Shown here: positions 38,887 through 50,100 of the stretch, piece after piece
Numbering within the stretch: the first letter of the stretch is position 1
Layout of the letters: each line of letters begins with the position of its first letter
Assembly: GCA_009869945.1 (NCBI GenBank)
Contig: WIXG01000044.1
Span: 248,001-312,000 of the forward strand
Origin: Mesaphorura yosii
Taxonomy: Eukaryota > Arthropoda > Collembola > Poduromorpha > Tullbergiidae
Length of the DNA stretch: 64,000 nucleotides
Direction of reading: 5' to 3'
Made by a program: the position numbers and the translations under genes
The notes under the pieces: generated by a model
Told to the model about the DNA's origin: nothing
Seen by the model: only the letters and a program-made list of their open reading frames with translations
Databases searched by the model: none

Positions 38887-39384
38887 TTACTAATGATTAA
38901 TTAATCACAGTGTCAGGGAAAATCGAGGCAGAAGTCAGAATGTCAAATCGAATATTGTGCTACGCGAATTTGCGAATGGGAATGTGCCAGGTGATATGGC
39001 TAAAATACTATAAACAAGTTAATCTTGCTAAAATGTATTGTAATGCAGCTAATGCATAAATTGTCCACTTTATTGCACAACTCAGGAGTCAAAATAAAAT
39101 AAATTGAACTGAAAACCGTGACTTTACTTGCTTCCAGCTTAAGACTTTTATTTCATCAATATTAGTTCAGTGACCAACTGAACTGTAATAACCAATTTGA
39201 ACGTACTTTTTGTAAGCTGAACAGACTAAACACGGCAGACGCCAGTTAATTTTCTTAGGTTCTGAAGAATGATTGCTTAAAACTATAAGATTCAATGTTC
39301 CGCCATGCTAGCTGTTGCCGTACTTAATGAAGATGCACATCGAATCTGTTTTTTGTGTTCCATAATATAATTCCATTGTTGAGT
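38887..39384. other. Convergent 3' ends
   Basis: The piggyBac-CRD gene (+) and the RRM-RING gene (-) converge here. AATAAA on the plus strand is at 39093-39098, and AATAAA on the minus strand (TTTATT) is at 39147-39152, so the transcripts probably end within tens of bases of each other. Confidence 0.5.
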
Positions 39385-41416
39385 TCAGTCCAGCTCGGGC
39401 TGGAATGACCATCCACACTTTTTGCAAGAAACCAATGCTCCTGGGCAATCCAAATCAATCGATATTGGGTGTCCACATTTCGTGCAACCAACCTGCAAGT
39501 GTTAAGCGTACACAAAATTAAAATTTGCGAGTTGGGCCGTTGGGCGAACAGAAAGTCAAAATCGTTGCCGAACTTACAATGTCATCCATATCCTGCAGAA
39601 GATTGTACAAGAGTAGCTTATCATACTTGATGAATGCCTTTCTAGCCACGAGTACTTTCACCAAGCTATGATCAAATGTCTCCTCACAGTTTCGACGTTG
39701 ACAGTGAATTGCCTCCAGTTCTTCGTTCTCAATGCAAAATGTGAGCCACTCCGTGAGACACGGTTTGCAGTAAATATGCTGGCATTCCAAAATGACTGTA
39801 GGTTTTTGATCTGTCTTCCCACAAATGGTACAGGTTGTATCTTTCGGTATTGGAATTGCAAGCGATCCAGCATACAAACACTCGACCTCACAATCTCCCC
39901 TCGCACCACCGGCGTGATTGCGGCCTTTCTGCTGTTTTCGCTCTTCTTTGCTTAATGCTTTTGCAACAGCCAGTCTTCGTCCATTTCCAATCAGCTTGTT
40001 GTCCAATGCGTCAATTGCCGCCTGAGCATGACGAGGGTCTTTGAAACAAACGTATCCAAAATCCGGTCCTCTCCATTTTACAGACTGAATCCGTCCAAAT
40101 ATTTGGAATGCACCATGCAGGTCTTCATCAGTTTTGAGTAAGCCCTTGAAATTTTTCACGTAAAGATTTTGAAACGGCTTATTCTCATATTGCAAGCAGA
40201 GTGTTCTTGGCTTCGGTTTTGGTTCATTGACTGAGATCACGGAATCACTGTCATAGTCAGTAGCTTGATCTTGTTGGTCTGATTGAGCATCTTCGTGCTC
40301 ATCGCCGTCATTGCAATCATTGCTGTCAGTCTCCTCAGGTGTAGGCAGTTTCAGATTTATTGCACCAGCTCCAGCTCCCAAATTCTTGAATTTAAACGGG
40401 TTCACGGTCGCTAGCTCCAGAAGAAGCCGAGGCGGAGGGTTCTTCGCTTGCCCATTTGTGTTCGACAATTGGAAAGTCCGGCTTTCATACTTCCTGTTGC
40501 TTGATGTTGATGCCGATGACTTACTAAAATTTATATTACCACGCAATTCTGAGATGTTTATTTCATGTTGTATTGGCCTGTGCTCCTTGCTAACGACCTT
40601 ATCAAACTTTTTTCCACCTGTTGGCCTTTGAAGTAGATGTCCAACCCCTGAGCTTTCACCACGCGAGGTTAATAAGTTCGGTCTGGACATCTTGCTTTCG
40701 TACTTCGCAACGTGCAGTTGTTTTCCATTTGGTAGATCTCGATTGTGAAGTTTTGCAACAGCACGCTTTGCGTCGTCTGCGCTCTGAAAGCACACAAATC
40801 CGACACCTCGCAATGTTCCATCAGAATTCTTTTCAATCTTGTGCGACGTTATGGGGCCAAACTTTTTGAATAGATCGACAAACTCCTGTTCGTCCCGTAA
40901 TCCGTTTCTAAAATTCTTGATGTAAAGGTTATTGTACGGCTCTTCGTGTTCTTTTGTCTGAACAGGGGCCTCAGATTTTTCGATATCTTCGTTTGAGAAG
41001 CATGGTTTCAACTTGAGGCGACGGCCGCCTAATGTGAGTGAACTACTGAGTGCATCTCGAACACTTTGCTCGTTTCTGAAGTAAATTTTTCCATGCCCCG
41101 CCAGGCGTCCCGTCCGGTGATCAACTGGGAAGTGTGACTTCACAACTGGTCCATATTTGCTCTCGAAAAGTTGTTGCAAGGCTGCCCCTTCCACACATTC
41201 GGGCAAATCGAAGCCATAAATTTTGATTCCATGTAAATTCTCTTTATTCTGTTCGAGTCCCACCAACTGATAGGAAGTGGAGCCGATTGATGCGCGCGTA
41301 AGTTTCCTGACTATGCCGATGCCTCTTGTACTCCCTCTTCCTCGATTATGATCACGACTACCACCACGAGCGCCGGTACCAGCACCGCCAGAAGAGTGTC
41401 TTTTATATGACGCCAT
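39385..41416 (-). CDS. Three-RRM protein with C-terminal RING1 / partial IBR module
   Basis: Two coding exons, 39578-41416 and 39385-39492, joined in phase 0 (donor GTAAGT, acceptor TTGCAG); 648 residues. The N terminus is Arg/Gly-rich. RRM1 spans ~62-140. RRM2 spans ~162-240, with LYIKNF and RGVGFVCF, like PABP RRMs. RRM3 spans ~415-490, with LYVKNF and FGYVCF. From residue 529 a C-x2-C...C-x-H-x2-C-x2-C...C-x4-C RING follows. After it come LLLYNLLQDM and the short Cys motifs CTKCG and CKKCGWSF, as in RING-between-RING E3 ligases. The IBR stops early and there is no RING2, so catalysis by the RBR mechanism is doubtful. It probably binds RNA and perhaps E2 enzymes. I do not recognise a named orthologue. 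Confidence 0.82.
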
Positions 41417-41644
41417 ATTTATAAGTCTCCAGCACCTAAATTAACACATCACGATTCATAAGCATGAGATCATTTTCTTTAAGTTTAAGATCCTCCTCCA
41501 GGTCCTCCACGCTCAACCGCATGGGGTGGATAAGAATTTAATAAAATGACATTTGGCTTACTTTATCGCTACGACGAAACGGCAGAAATTACAGAAAGCA
41601 ATCACCGACGCCCAAATCAAGCTTACAAGTGTGAAAACAAGACG

Positions 41645-41968
41645 CTAAGTTCGTTCACACAATTTTCTTCCGGCAGCCACTGGAACGATAAACGCAACCA
41701 CTAACACGAACTGGATTGGACTTATCGACTGACTGCCTGAAACTACGCAATGTCGAAGTCGAGTCGCGTGCACAGCAGAAACCACGCCGATGACACTATT
41801 CATTGCCAACCTTGAATGCTCAAGCGCCTTTTGCACAGAAGCCATAAAATTGAAGGTATTCGATGCTGTCAACTTTATGTCAGAAAAGAATCCTATACTT
41901 GGATGAAAAACGCCTGGGTTTCGTCCATGATGTGGAGTAAGCGCCGCAAATAAATTGTCGGATGTCAT
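41645..41968 (-). CDS. Hypothetical small protein with a hydrophobic C-terminal segment
   Basis: A 107-codon ORF with a true ATG at 41968. Near the end is a possible membrane span, QFVLVVAFIVPVAA, followed by basic residues. It is not recognised. It may be one exon of a larger transcript: further downstream on the same strand another hydrophobic open stretch (around 41560-41615, IWASVIAFCNFCRFVVA) ends at AAA|GTAAGC, and an ATTTAG acceptor precedes the RRM-RING start at 41436. It could therefore be an independent gene or upstream sequence of that transcript. Confidence 0.3.
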   Translation of the reverse strand: MTSDNLFAALTPHHGRNPGVFHPSIGFFSDIKLTASNTFNFMASVQKALEHSRLAMNSVIGVVSAVHATRLRHCVVSGSQSISPIQFVLVVAFIVPVAAGRKLCERT

Positions 41969-43827
41969 TATAAATGCGGATTACTGATAACAGTTCAGTC
42001 GGGATCTAGGCTGATAAGAATCTGCATTCCCTGTGGATGCCTGGAAATTTTTGGACCCACCTTATCGCCAAGCTCAAGTGTCAAGTCTCGGTGAATTGAC
42101 CACCCCTCCGCATCATCAGTTGGATCTTAGTATCTTTTTCACTCTCGTCTCGTTTGTGCACCTCTGCAATGTTCAACTGGAAAGTCTGGATTCGCGTTTG
42201 CAGTCGCTCCCTTGATTTTACTCATTAGTCATTAACCATTGGAGTCGTCGTCAGGCGCCCGAGAGTCTCAACGCGTCTGGTCCAGGTCTCGCTTTCGTTC
42301 TCACAGAACGTGGTCATGCGTGCGTGGACTTTATTGTGGTCCTGGATATTTTTTATCTCTCGTCTTCTGGTCGATGATCTTTGCAACCGGGACCGCGTAC
42401 GCGTCCGAGTACGGCCAACCTGTCTTGTCTCTGCAGAAGGTACAAACAAAGCAAACGCAGCGCAGGTACAGTTTCTGTAAATGTAAACAAACTCTTCCTG
42501 GGCTGGGCAGCAGCCTGGGCCTGGGGACGGGGACGTGGACTAGGTTATCGAACCAGAGCTCAAGTCTCGCATCTCAAGTGCATCATGCATCTTCGCATTG
42601 TGCATGCGATCGTGCACTTACACAATGCCCATTTCTATTGCGTAATCTCCGTCGCCGCTGTCGTATTCGTAATCCTTTGGCTCATGGCTCACCGTTGCGT
42701 TGCATTGACCGTTTTTTAAAGATTTTTTTGCGCCTTTTCTTTCCAGCTCAGCTGAGCACTTTCTTGCAGACGCAGACGTGAAAGTAGAAAAGGAGTTGCA
42801 CCACGTGAAGATTAATTGGTGTATTTTTCCGGGTCATCATCTGCAGCCTGCCTGCAGCAGCAGACTTGCTGTTTCACGTGGAGTAGAGTGGAACCGACTC
42901 CGTTCACACACGGTGCACGCATAATCATCAAGTTTTCAAGGGCAAGCGTACTCGTGTACGACTACGACGTGACAGACGCAGGTTTTATTTTTTATTGCGC
43001 TTCCTTTTTCAAGTTCAACTCGTGTCTCGCCTCGTAGTCTCGTAGTAAAAACAGATGTGAATTAATCACGCTGGCGCTGCTTTCTTGCAGTTGCAGAAAA
43101 GTGAGAGCAGGCCCAGTAGGCGGGCAGGCTATAATTATGCTGGCCGAGCCCTGCTTGGCTTGATTCGCTGTTCGCTCAACCACGAATCATGACGAAGCGA
43201 GACGCGACAACCACGACCCAAAAAAGTGCCCGGATCTTTTTTATTTTTATGGACTTTACCTTTCAATTTCAACTTTTTGCAGCTCATGCGTACGAGTACG
43301 GGACGAGCACAGACATAAGCAATTGTGTCATGTTCATCTTTACTCTTTACGTTTACAGCTCGTTTTTAATTGTTGCACGATGCAGGAGCACCGCAACCGC
43401 AAGGAACCAGCCACCTCATGAGCCTGGATCTGGTACAGTCCACGTCGACTTCCACGAGCACAACGCTGTGCACAGTCCCGTAAAACATATCAAACCCAGA
43501 CCCAAGCCCAAGGGTTTTGAATTCATCCATCAATGCTGCACCGAGTCATGACCGAGACTTTTTGTGGTGTATTTCATAATTTTTATGGTTATTATGGTGA
43601 TAATTTAATAACCTCTGGAGTTAACCTTTTCCAACATCCAGCTCAGCTTCAAGCCAGGTCCACTTTTTTCTGTGTTTCCGTGCCTTGATGTGTCATGTCG
43701 GTGCTTGCTGGAACCTTATGCTTTTTGCTCTACATACGTTTGCATATGCTTGTCAATAATAACACCAGTCATCAGAAACCAGCCTGCCCATGAACCCAAC
43801 ATCAACAATCATTTTCAAGTCGTTTTG
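41969..43827. other. Spacer with only weak gene candidates
   Basis: About 1.9 kb between the small minus-strand ORF and the inverted-repeat element. Open frames are present on the plus strand (notably 42315-42440 and 43386-43551), flanked by plausible splice signals, but no family was recognised. Confidence 0.35.
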
Positions 43828-44490
43828 TATGAAGGGAGTTGAGTTCAAAAATTGTTACAAAAAAGAGATTGTTTAGAAGTGTCATGCACGCTTCAGAAAC
43901 GCGCATTTCTGACAGTACAATTTTCTGAGGCCAGAAAATTCAGCCGTCAGAAATTCTGGCGTGATAATTTCTGACGTTACAAATTTTCTGCGGTCAGAAT
44001 TTTCTGAGGTTAGAAATCCTTACGTTACAATTCTTGCTGAACTGATAATACAGTGGCGTGTAAAGTTAGCAAAATGCCCTGTGTTGCGTTCCTCGGCAAT
44101 TAAAACCGAAAACTCACTGCTTAGCTTCGGGCTTAATGAAACTCTAATTGTCTCACTAATTGCAGGTGCATTGATTTAGTGTAGCGCCACACTTGATGTG
44201 AACAAAAATGCGTTTTTATGTGACTGGAGCACTCTGGAACTTCTTCAAATTGTGAAGCTCAATTTGTCTTATAGATAAAATTTATATTTACCTTAGCCCG
44301 TACTATTGCCTTCTAGGAAAAATTCTAACGTCAGAAAATTCTGTCGGCAGAAGTTACTGACCGCAGAAAATTTGTAACGTCAGAAAATTTAGCCCAGTAA
44401 ATTGTACTGTCAGAAATTTCTGAAGCGTGCTTGACACTTCTAAACAATCTCTTGTTTTTGTAACAATTTTTTAACTCAACTCCCTTCATA
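43828..44490. mobile_element. Non-autonomous terminal-inverted-repeat (fold-back) element
   Basis: The two ends are long inverted repeats. The left arm starts TATGAAGGGAGTTGAGTT, and the reverse complement of the right arm starts identically and stays alignable for about 170 bp. Both arms share ATTGTTACAAAA, GAGATTGTTTAGAAGTGTCA and GCACGCTTCAGAAA. The inner arm is built from repeated TTTCTGACGTTACAAATTTTCTG-like units. The flanks on both sides read GTTTTG, consistent with a 6-bp target duplication; a TA duplication inside TATGAAG...CTTCATA is also possible. No transposase ORF is present, so it is a MITE-like element. The superfamily is not assigned. Confidence 0.85.
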
Positions 44491-45073
44491 GTTTTGGTGC
44501 TGGTGCGGGTGCAAGTCCAGACTTGATCATACCCTTAAGGATACCTCGGCCCTATTCCATTGTTGCTGGCTGGTTAAATCGTTTTCACGTCGACACTTGC
44601 ACGCACGCACGTTTTCTGTACGTCTGCGTCTTTAAGCAGTAAGCCTTTTAAAAATGATTCAGGTCTCGATTGTTGTGTTCTTCAGCAGGGAAGTGGAAGT
44701 AGACAAGATCTTGTAATAAGCGTGTCGACTTGCAACTTTTCGTGGTTCTTGCAGACGAAGCTTCTTTCCTCTCTGCCCGCTGCAGCTTCACCAGTTTACT
44801 TCTCCTGCGTCCTGCGCGACGCACTCTATATAAAATCTCACCTTACCCAGAGCAAGCTTCAGTCGCATCTCGACCAGGCACAAGACACCTTCACGCATCT
44901 TTCATCTTTGGCCTGTATCTTCAGCATCTTCATCATTTCTTTTATACTGGGCCAGAAACTGTGTCAAGTGGTCACAGCTCCATAAACGCCGCAATAAACG
45001 CAGTTCCTTGATTGTTAGTTGCTCGTTCGTCATTCAATCAAGATTTGTTTGTAATCAACCTCAAGATCACAGA
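44491..45073. other. Upstream region and 5' UTR of the first Traf4-type gene
   Basis: Contains the core promoter at 44827-44864. The sequence between 44865 and 45073 would be a 5' UTR of about 210 bases. Confidence 0.5.
44827..44864 (+). promoter_or_regulatory. TATA box plus arthropod initiator of Traf4-type gene 1
   Basis: TATATAAAA at 44827-44835 is followed by TTCAGTC at 44858-44864. The A of the initiator (44861) lies about 33 bp from the TATA box, the usual spacing for an arthropod TCAGT initiator. Confidence 0.55.
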
Positions 45074-47126
45074 ATGCCGTTGAGCTTTTTGAAATTAAGC
45101 AATGTTAGCAACAAAAGGTAAAGAGACATAAATCGTATTGTTGTGAGGAGTGAGGGCGTTTATGCGACAGTTGATGAAATGAATTTCATTATGCTCATAG
45201 GGCCTTGGATGCTGGCCGCAGTGGGAATGGTTCCAGCAGCAGCAGCAGCAGTACGAAATCAAGCTCCAGCGCCGCCGGTGCCTCGTCAGGACCACATTCA
45301 CCAGCTTACTCTCAGGTAACTAATAACAGACGTATTTTGCAGAGTTCGTAGATTTTCACCTGAGCAAGGGCTGGAGCATTAGAAAATCTCGCTGGACATT
45401 TGAAACGGTGCGTAATTAAATGATGCAATTTTGTCCTTTACAGAGTATAAGCACAAGTGAATCATCCTCCGTCACCACAGAAGAAGAAACCATCCTCAGC
45501 TCACTCATCTACTGCATCCACTACAAGGACGGCTGCACTTGGTCCGATGAATTAAGGAAATTGAAGGATCACCTCAACACTTGCCCACACGATGTTGTCT
45601 CCTGTCCGAGCCAGTGCGGGAAGTTGATCCCCAGGCTTCAGTTGGAAGATCATCTTCGAAGGATTTGCTGCCTTCGACGATCTGTTTGCCAATTCTGCCG
45701 AAGCATTTTCGCAGCGCAGGAGCTCGACGTAAGATCCTAAGAAATTAACTTTTGCTGCATGGAAAGTTTCTCACCCAAAACTTCGCTGTTCCTTTGCACG
45801 TAGAATCACTCGAGAAATTGCAGTTACAATTTGAGCGTGCCACCCAAGAGCATTCCACCCAAGCCAAAACCTGTGCCAAGGAAGAAGCCACAGCTCCCGA
45901 AACCTTCGCCCGTCCAAGAAGCAATTCATCATTACGAGCAGCTTCGAATTCCTGGGTTCGTCGAATGCGCAGGCTGCAATAATCAAATGGAAGCCAGTCT
46001 CCTGTACAATCATCAGCTTAAGTGTGAAGGCATCTCCATGTCCTACAGCCCATCCGAAGAGAACCCGGTCTTTATTCCAACAAAGGACCTCGAGGAGTTG
46101 AATATGAAGGAGAATGAGTACTCAAACATTTCTACAATTCCTGCTGCGACGAATGCATGCCTGTTCACGGATGTCGGGTGCAAATTCAAAGTAAGGCACG
46201 ACCTAAAGTTAGCATTCATTATGCGATTTACGTTACTAATTGTGCACTGTAAACTTCACTAATTACATACCTTAAATCCAGGGCCAGAAAAGAGGTCTCG
46301 ACGCGCACTTGAAAGAAAACAATGACAACCACGTTTCGTTAATTTCTTCAGTTACATCAAAACAACAGCAACAGATCGCACACTTGCGCAAGTCTCTTGC
46401 GAAACTGACGCTCAATCATACAGGTGAGAAAAGTCATACGGTTGAATTGTATTTATATTGAGCTAAAGGTCTCAAGGGTCTTTGTTTGATGAATGCTACA
46501 GGCAACCTAATCTGGAGAATTAAGGATTTTTCGGCCAAGCTGCAAGAAGCGAAATCCAAGGAAGGAGTTGAACTTCTTAGCAACGCGTTTTACACTGGCC
46601 AGTATGGATACAAGATTCAGGTACGAGCCCAACCTCTAGCTAAGAGCGAATTTGAAGAAAGTTCACCTTGTAAACTTCGGTTTTATTTTTACAGGCTTCG
46701 ATCTTTCTCAACGGCAACGGAGTGGGTGAAAGCTCGCACATTTCGGTGTATATCAAAATACTGCCTGGCGAATTCGATGGAATGGTGAAATGGCCATTTT
46801 CTCACCCGGTCTCATTCACACTCTACGATCAGAATCCGGACACTGAAAAGGTAATTTAATTATTAACTTGCACACAGAAGCCCTGAATCCCAACCTGAAA
46901 ACATGAACTATGACTCCTTTTTCTGCAGTTATTGAATATCGTCGAAGGCTTCAATCCGGATCCGAACTGGATAAACTTCAAGCGGCCAAGCAAGGAACCA
47001 GATTTGCTCGGATTTGGATTTCCAAGGTTCGTATCACACCGAACTCTCATGCGGGGTCATTATCTTGTGAACGATACGCTCTTCTTGCGGATTAAGATTG
47101 ACACGGAAAAAAGAATTCCCGCATAA
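45074..47126 (+). CDS. Traf4: Traf4-type TRAF protein, copy 1, with degenerate zinc fingers
   Basis: Eight coding exons: 45074-45117, 45201-45315, 45444-45728, 45804-46190, 46282-46423, 46502-46620, 46695-46850 and 46929-47126; 481 residues. There is no RING. A poly-Ser linker is followed by TRAF zinc fingers (IYCIHYKDGCTWSDELRKLK), a short Gln-rich coil and a complete MATH/TRAF-C domain (GQYGYK, FLNGNGVGE, KWPFSHPVSFTLYDQN, LGFGFPRFVSH). This matches RING-less arthropod Traf4 (Drosophila dTRAF1), a JNK-pathway and junctional adaptor. In exon 4 one finger is replaced by a Pro/Lys-rich stretch (PPKPKPVPRKKPQLPKP) and another by acidic sequence without its cysteines. Copy 2, 9 kb downstream, keeps them. 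Confidence 0.95.
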
Positions 47127-50100
47127 GTTAGTTAAGCTACAATTGTACTTACATGTTTCAAGATTTTGTGCTATTTACTTACTCATTTGTCTTTCATTAC
47201 TTCAATATGACTAATTAAGGTTAAAATGATGTTGTTAAGTTGTTTGGCCTTGCCTGATAAAATTTATGCATGCATTTGTTAAGAATTACTCAAAGGTTTG
47301 TGCTTCCCACATTAAATACTGCGCTTATTTTAATAAAATTATTGCAATTAAATACGTATACCTGGATGAATTAAACTGATCGATGCAATTCTTACACTTT
47401 TATGCACAGATTCAAAGATAGCTAGCTGTGCTGGTGGTCCAGTTGCTTCGTTTCGGAAATGTAGTAACAAAATTGAGGCTGATGCTCATCGGAGCAATGC
47501 CAACGATGTTGAGTTGATAAACTACTAGCAATAGGCAGTCATTCCGAGGGCTACATCAGTGGGCGGCTTCAAATGCAACTGTGCTGTGCTAACAGAATTA
47601 TAATCGCTAATTAAACCTTTCTTCCGGATGTTGCGATGCAGTATTTCGTTCCCATTAGTTTGAATGAAGATCTTGAGATATATGCCAGAGTTTGAACAGG
47701 TACTTGAAATTTTGGTACCTGTCATGTTTATCGAATCAGGAATCCGGCGTTATCCCATCAGGCATTGGTGCACTTGCCCTGGAAAGCAAGAGCGTTTCGC
47801 GTTTCGGATTCACCGTGAAATTCAATTTCAATTCCAGGATATCATCGATGCGTCTCCTCTCGCTTGATCGACCAGTTGATTTGCATGGTTGCATTGCATT
47901 GGTTGATGCTGGCAGAGGAAGTTCGAAATTGCACGTACAGTTCGTATTCTAAGAAAGGTTAAAGTAAAGAACAACGTGCAATGGCATTGACGGTCATACT
48001 CCTAAAATAGTTGTTTAAGCAGTCGCCGAAGAATGTGCACGAAATTACACATGCAGGAATGTACCCGCGATGGTCATAAAATCTGCATATAATGACGTAC
48101 CCAATAAAAGACAAAAAGTACTCGCAGACAAAAAAGTGATTTTGACAAATTTTGTTCTTTTATTACTTCACATTTGCATGTGCAGCGTAGCACTGCAATA
48201 ATAAGACGCTGTAAACCTTATTCAAATACGCCAGACCGCAATGCTGTCAGATAATCTGCAAATTCATGCTCCATTTCATTCAGGCCGTGCCGCAGAACCA
48301 ACCCTCTGCCTCTTTTTCGTGACATTCATCGCGCATTGCCTTGTACTTGAACAATGAGGATAATATTCAGATTATTCGGTTGAATTCACAAGCGAAGCAG
48401 GCTCAGACTGCATTAAAAGTAATCTCGCTCCATTACAAATTACACGTTTAACCCTTGAGGAATCATTTCCAATTTCCTTTTATAGAATAATTCTGAATTT
48501 AAAACCAAGGCAGAAGAAATTAAAAATAATGTGCAAAAACATTCCTGGATCAGCCCGCAGCCGCATTGCTTGCAATTGCAGCTTCTCCTTCTGTGGAGTG
48601 CAAGCTAAATGCTAATTCTATGCTCGTCCCGGAGTCGCCATCAGCCCTGGCAGTGACTTTCCTCCAAGAGAAATTCCTTACGTCACTCACCGGTCACCGT
48701 GTCGTCGTCGCTTGCATATTAAACTTACATTTTCATTCGTCATTTGGGGAATTTTGCCATTTGTTGCAACTTTATTGTCTTTTTTCGCATTTCACCACCA
48801 CAACGCACAGGCAATTAAGGAAAATGCGAGAAAAAACGGAGAAATTACGTAAAATGTAAACTGGGCATGCCATTGTATTGTCACGTACGCGTGCAATTGT
48901 CCAAGAGCTGGGAACAAGGCACGAGACAATGGGACAATACGACATCATGTAGATGAAATTGTTGGAAGATTTATTCGCATTCGCATTTACAGGATCGACC
49001 GGCCAGACAGACGCAAAATATTCTTATTTATGGTTTGTACGTGTGCACTTTGTAGTCAGAAATCACCTCTTTTGCCCACACCAGCCAGTAAGCAAGAAAC
49101 TAGTCAGTCAGATACAAGCATCTTTATTGCTTTGCATTTATTGTTGCTGTTACACGGCGAATGGTGGCTCGGCTCGCCTCAAATTGTCGTCATCGTCGTC
49201 GACGCCGAGACGAGACGAGGCGGGTGATTGTGATTGGAATGCTGATTGCATGGAAGAATGGAAATTAGCAAGAATTTACATCGCGAGCCACTGTCTGCCC
49301 GCGTCAGATGAAAAGAAAAGGTTATGATAATTGTAATTTATTGCTCTTCTTTCGCCAACACAATTGGCTGAGTTGAAGTCGACAGTCTCAACTTGCATGA
49401 ATCATAAACAAATATAACTTTCGCCATTTATTGAAAGCACGAGTGATTTCTTCAATTCACCTCAACCTGAGCAACTTCGCTCACGATTTACAATTCCGTC
49501 TTTAATATTAGTTTAGCTTTGATGTGTTGTGTAAACAAATATTAGCGGTACTGGTTGCAATTGCCGGTGTCATTAATTTCAAAATGTTAAACAAAGCAGT
49601 GCAGTGATCCACGTCCTTCAGTCCATGTCCGGCTGTAATTTGAGAATGAATTCGATGGCCATTCTGGAAAACTTGACAACTTATGCCCAAAACGTCGCCT
49701 GAATGCATCTTCTCCCTTAAACGGATTGAAATTGCAGAATGCAGAAGTGAAGTTAAGTGAAAATTGCATCGTATTGCATTTTATGGGTTTGCACTCACAT
49801 TCCATTATGCACTATGCACTTTTGAATATTTATTACCCCGAATTTGACCATTTACGTTAAGCAAGCAGAGAATCCATCTGCACTGTCGGCTCGACTCCCT
49901 GCTTCGGCACGCTGTATTGAGAAATTGAAGTCCTTAAGAGAGTCATAATAATAAATACTCATTCACGAGTCGAGTCAGTCGAGTGCTTAAAAGGGAGAAA
50001 GGAAATATGAGTTTACTTTTATAGAACACTATGAAAGAGACTTTAAAATTATGACCAAAAACACATGAGGAATGTTGCAGCAGCTGCTCAGTGTGCACGG

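Noticed and set aside
42239..42781. 180-codon open frame on the plus strand
   Set aside because: It has no convincing start or domain, its composition looks like translated noncoding DNA, and other frames across it are equally open.
45234..45251. AGC trinucleotide run considered as a microsatellite
   Set aside because: It is in frame within Traf4 copy 1 exon 2 and encodes part of the Ser-rich linker.
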